Positions 47,571-49,759 of a DNA stretch of 49,759 bases are shown here, piece after piece. The DNA lies in the NCBI RefSeq assembly GCF_005889725.1, contig NZ_VCKX01000062.1, forward strand, positions 1-49,759. Reading direction: 5' to 3'. The position numbers and the translations under genes were made by a program. The notes under the pieces were generated by a model. It was not told the origin of the DNA. It saw only the letters and a list, made by a program, of their open reading frames with translations, and searched no databases. The first letter of the stretch is position 1, and each line of letters opens with the position of its first letter. The DNA comes from Nonomuraea zeae. Lineage in GTDB: Bacteria > Actinomycetota > Actinomycetes > Streptosporangiales > Streptosporangiaceae.

Positions 47571-49759
47571 GTGCGCGAGGGCATGCAGGACGGGCCTCCC
47601 GCCCCAACGGGCGACGGCGGTTCGCGGATAGCCCCCGGCGCCGCGTTGCGGCGGCTGCGGGTGGCGCGCGGGCTGTCGCTGAATGAGCTGTCCCGGCTGA
47701 CCCACTACAGCAAGGGCTATCTGAGCAAGGTCGAAACCGGCGAGAAGGCGCTGTCTGTGGGCGTGGCACGCCGCTGCGATGGGGTGCTGGAGACCGGCGG
47801 CGAGTTGAGCAAGCTGGCCGAGTCGATCACGGGAGCGAGTGAGGGCTGCCCCTACCGAGGTCTTCAGCCCTACGAGTCTGAGGATTCCCGCTGGTTCTTC
47901 GGCCGGGACCGGACAGTGAGCGTGCTGGTGGGGCGCCTGGCCGAGCGGATGCCGGGACGCGGGCCGCTGATCGTGGTGGCCCCCTCAGGGGCGGGCAAGA
48001 CGTCCCTGCTCCAGGCGGGACTGCTGCCCGCCCTACGCAGAGGCATGCTACCGGCGCCCGGATCCCGCTCATGGCCGGCCGTCGTGTTCACCCCTGGCGA
48101 GCATCCGGTCACCGAGCTGCTGGCCAGGATCAGCGCGTATACAGAGCTTGACCTGGCCGAGATGGCAGCTGCGCTCGCGGAAGATTCCGCTGCCTTTGCC
48201 GGGCAGGTCGCGGACGCGCTCAACGGCGGGACACGCGGTGGCCATCTGGCTCACCGGCGACGTCTGGTGCTCATCATCGACCAGCTTGAGGAGATCTTCA
48301 CGCTGTGTGGTGCGGAGGCCGAGCGCCGCGCCTTCCTTTCGGCGCTGGCCGCACTGGCCGTCACCGGCACGGCGGGCCATCCCGCGGCGCTGGTGGTGCT
48401 CGGCGTGCGGGCCGACTTCTACGGCCACTGCCTCAGCCGCCCGGGCCTGCTGGATACCGTGCGCGAGGGGCAGTTGCCGCTGGGCCCGATGACTGTCGCC
48501 GAACTGCGCGAGGTGATCACAGGTCCCGCCCGCGAGTCGGGCCTTCATGTGGAACCGGCACTGGTGGAACTGTTGTTGCGGGACATGGGCGTGCCTGCAG
48601 GGATGGACGGGGGAGAGGCCGGACGGGTGCATGAGCCAGGTGCGTTGCCATTGCTGTCACATGCTCTGCTGGCGACCTGGCAGCACCGCGAGGGCGACAC
48701 CCTGACCGTGGCGGGCTACCGGCTGACCGGCGGGATCGCGGGCGCGGTCGCCGCAACCGCCGAGCACGTCTATACCGGTCTGGATCCCCGCGGTCAGGAT
48801 CTTGCCCGGCGGCTGCTGCTGCACATGGTGTGCCTCGAGGGGTCCGGCACCGAGACGCGCCGCCCTGTCGACACTCGTCACCTGCCGCCGGAGTATTTTC
48901 CGCCGCAGGCCATGTCGAAGGTAATCGACGCCTTCACCTCCGCCCGCCTCATCACTGTGGACGCCGGTTCCGTCCAGCTCGCCCACGAGGTGCTACTTCG
49001 GGCCTGGCCGAGGCTGCGCGAGTGGATACATGCCGACCGCACCGGGCTGCGCATGCGCCACCAGCTGTTGGAAACGGCCTTGGTGTGGGAACGCGAGGGC
49101 CGTGACCCGTCCTTGCTGTACCGAGGCGCGCGCCTGCACACGGCCCTGGACTGGGCCGCCGCCGATCCCACCGCCCTCACGACCGTGGAGCAGGCGTTCC
49201 TGGACGCGTGCCGGGCGTTGCATGTCGCAGAACGAGCCACGGCCCGCCGCCATGCCCGCCTCCGGCGGCAGGCGGTCGCGGGGTTTGCTGTGCTGCTGGC
49301 ATTGGCGCTCGTAGCGGCGGTCGTCGCGGTGCGCGCCGCCCATACCGCCGAGCGTCGCCTTGAGCTGGCCCAGAGGGAGAAGAATCGCAATCTGTCCCAC
49401 AGCCTGGCCGTGCAGAGCGAGGGACTGCTGGACCGCGACTCCACCGTCGCCCAGCTGCTGGCGGTCACCGCCTATCGGATCGCGCCGACAGCCACAGCCC
49501 GGCGCGCCATGCTGAGCGCCCTGGCCCACCCGGCGAGGGGGGAGCTCTTTGGCCACAGCAACTGGGTGATGAGGACGGCGTTCAGCCCTGATGGGCGCCT
49601 CCTGGCCAGCGCCAGCCAGGACGGCACGGTGCGGCTGTGGGACGTGGCCAGCCGCCGGCAGGTCGGCGAACCGCTCACCGGCCACCAAGGAGCGGTGTAC
49701 GCGGCGGAGTTCAGCCCTGACGGGCGCCTCCTGGCCAGCGCCAGCCAGGACGGCACGGT
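47571..49759 (+). CDS. HTH-nSTAND1-transmembrane-WD40 protein (5' part)
   Basis: The frame is open to the right edge; 729 residues are visible. An XRE HTH (residues 23-75: LRRLRVARGLSLNELSRLTH) is followed by the nSTAND1 NTPase: CPYRGLQPYESEDSRWFFGR, Walker A PSGAGKT (138-144) and Walker B LVLIIDQLEE (232-241). After a helical region comes one membrane helix near residue 567 (VAGFAVLLALALVAAVVAV), then WD40 repeats from about residue 659 (FSPDGRLLASASQDGTVRLW). STAND NTPases are switch proteins that oligomerise on sensing a ligand; some defend against phage. GTG at 47571 or ATG at 47583 may be the start. The gene is cut by the window end. Confidence 0.88.
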   Translation, partial: MREGMQDGPPAPTGDGGSRIAPGAALRRLRVARGLSLNELSRLTHYSKGYLSKVETGEKALSVGVARRCDGVLETGGELSKLAESITGASEGCPYRGLQPYESEDSRWFFGRDRTVSVLVGRLAERMPGRGPLIVVAPSGAGKTSLLQAGLLPALRRGMLPAPGSRSWPAVVFTPGEHPVTELLARISAYTELDLAEMAAALAEDSAAFAGQVADALNGGTRGGHLAHRRRLVLIIDQLEEIFTLCGAEAERRAFLSALAALAVTGTAGHPAALVVLGVRADFYGHCLSRPGLLDTVREGQLPLGPMTVAELREVITGPARESGLHVEPALVELLLRDMGVPAGMDGGEAGRVHEPGALPLLSHALLATWQHREGDTLTVAGYRLTGGIAGAVAATAEHVYTGLDPRGQDLARRLLLHMVCLEGSGTETRRPVDTRHLPPEYFPPQAMSKVIDAFTSARLITVDAGSVQLAHEVLLRAWPRLREWIHADRTGLRMRHQLLETALVWEREGRDPSLLYRGARLHTALDWAAADPTALTTVEQAFLDACRALHVAERATARRHARLRRQAVAGFAVLLALALVAAVVAVRAAHTAERRLELAQREKNRNLSHSLAVQSEGLLDRDSTVAQLLAVTAYRIAPTATARRAMLSALAHPARGELFGHSNWVMRTAFSPDGRLLASASQDGTVRLWDVASRRQVGEPLTGHQGAVYAAEFSPDGRLLASASQDGT
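49581..49759 (+). repeat. Near-identical WD40-coding repeats, 129-bp unit
   Basis: Bases 49581-49630 and 49710-49759 match at 49 of 50 positions, 129 bp (43 codons) apart, both coding FSPDGRLLASASQDGT. The intervening part of the unit is less conserved. More copies probably follow beyond the window. Confidence 0.9.

Overview
The window is very GC-rich, uses GTG starts freely and is dense in TetR/MarR/PadR/Rrf2/XRE regulators, an F420-type (Ddn-like) reductase, a SARP regulator, an nSTAND-WD40 protein and small secreted proteins. This points to a filamentous actinomycete, most like Streptosporangiales (Nonomuraea-type) or Streptomyces relatives. That placement is inferred from gene content only. 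No rRNA, tRNA, CRISPR array or conserved housekeeping block was seen, so this looks like an accessory or chromosome-arm region.

Layout. 1-3.5 kb: end of a winged-helix regulator, a broken TetR, a secreted beta-helix protein, and a graveyard of gene ends (alpha/beta hydrolase, ABC ATPase, response regulator/kinase). 3.6-6.8 kb: flavin monooxygenase plus its TetR, then a universal stress protein. 7-10.8 kb: a three-subunit, probably exported molybdenum aldehyde/xanthine dehydrogenase (PaoABC/YagTSR type). 11-15.2 kb: frameshifted MmyB-like regulator, aldo/keto reductase, an ADH-AKR chimera, a flavodoxin lipoprotein and an SDR remnant. 15.2-24.5 kb: a run of small regulator/target pairs: MFS + CGNR protein, hydrolase + TetR, Rrf2 + SDR, NmrA + TetR. 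24.5-28.2 kb: insertion-sequence and integrase debris around a GNAT gene and a secreted protein. 28.2-30.5 kb: TetR + SDR and an NADP oxidoreductase. 30.7-36.5 kb: a SARP-AAA-TPR regulator divergent from a hemerythrin/DUF4267/flavoprotein operon. 36.6-42.5 kb: MarR + MFS, a polytopic membrane protein, and a PadR/ABC ATPase/FtsX operon. 42.5-47.3 kb: DUF6289-like secreted protein, an orphan 497-residue protein, a P450, an integrase fragment and a small secreted Cys protein. 47.6 kb to the right edge: an HTH-nSTAND1-WD40 protein that runs off the window.

Two themes stand out. First, nearly every regulator has a legible operator, often a perfect inverted repeat, between it and its likely target. 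The two-site Rrf2 motif GTAAC-N7-GTTAC and the 11-bp-phased triple repeat in front of the SARP gene are the clearest. Second, many genes carry internal deletions that leave open frames: an ADH-AKR fusion, an SDR lacking about 55 residues, an ABC ATPase cut at its Walker A, and an FtsX permease lacking part of its second core. Together with at least ten gene-end remnants, this shows a region eroding by short deletions. I did not find a convincing new multi-gene system; the best candidates for new biology are the orphan 497-residue protein, the SARP-linked hemerythrin operon and the nSTAND-WD40 protein.
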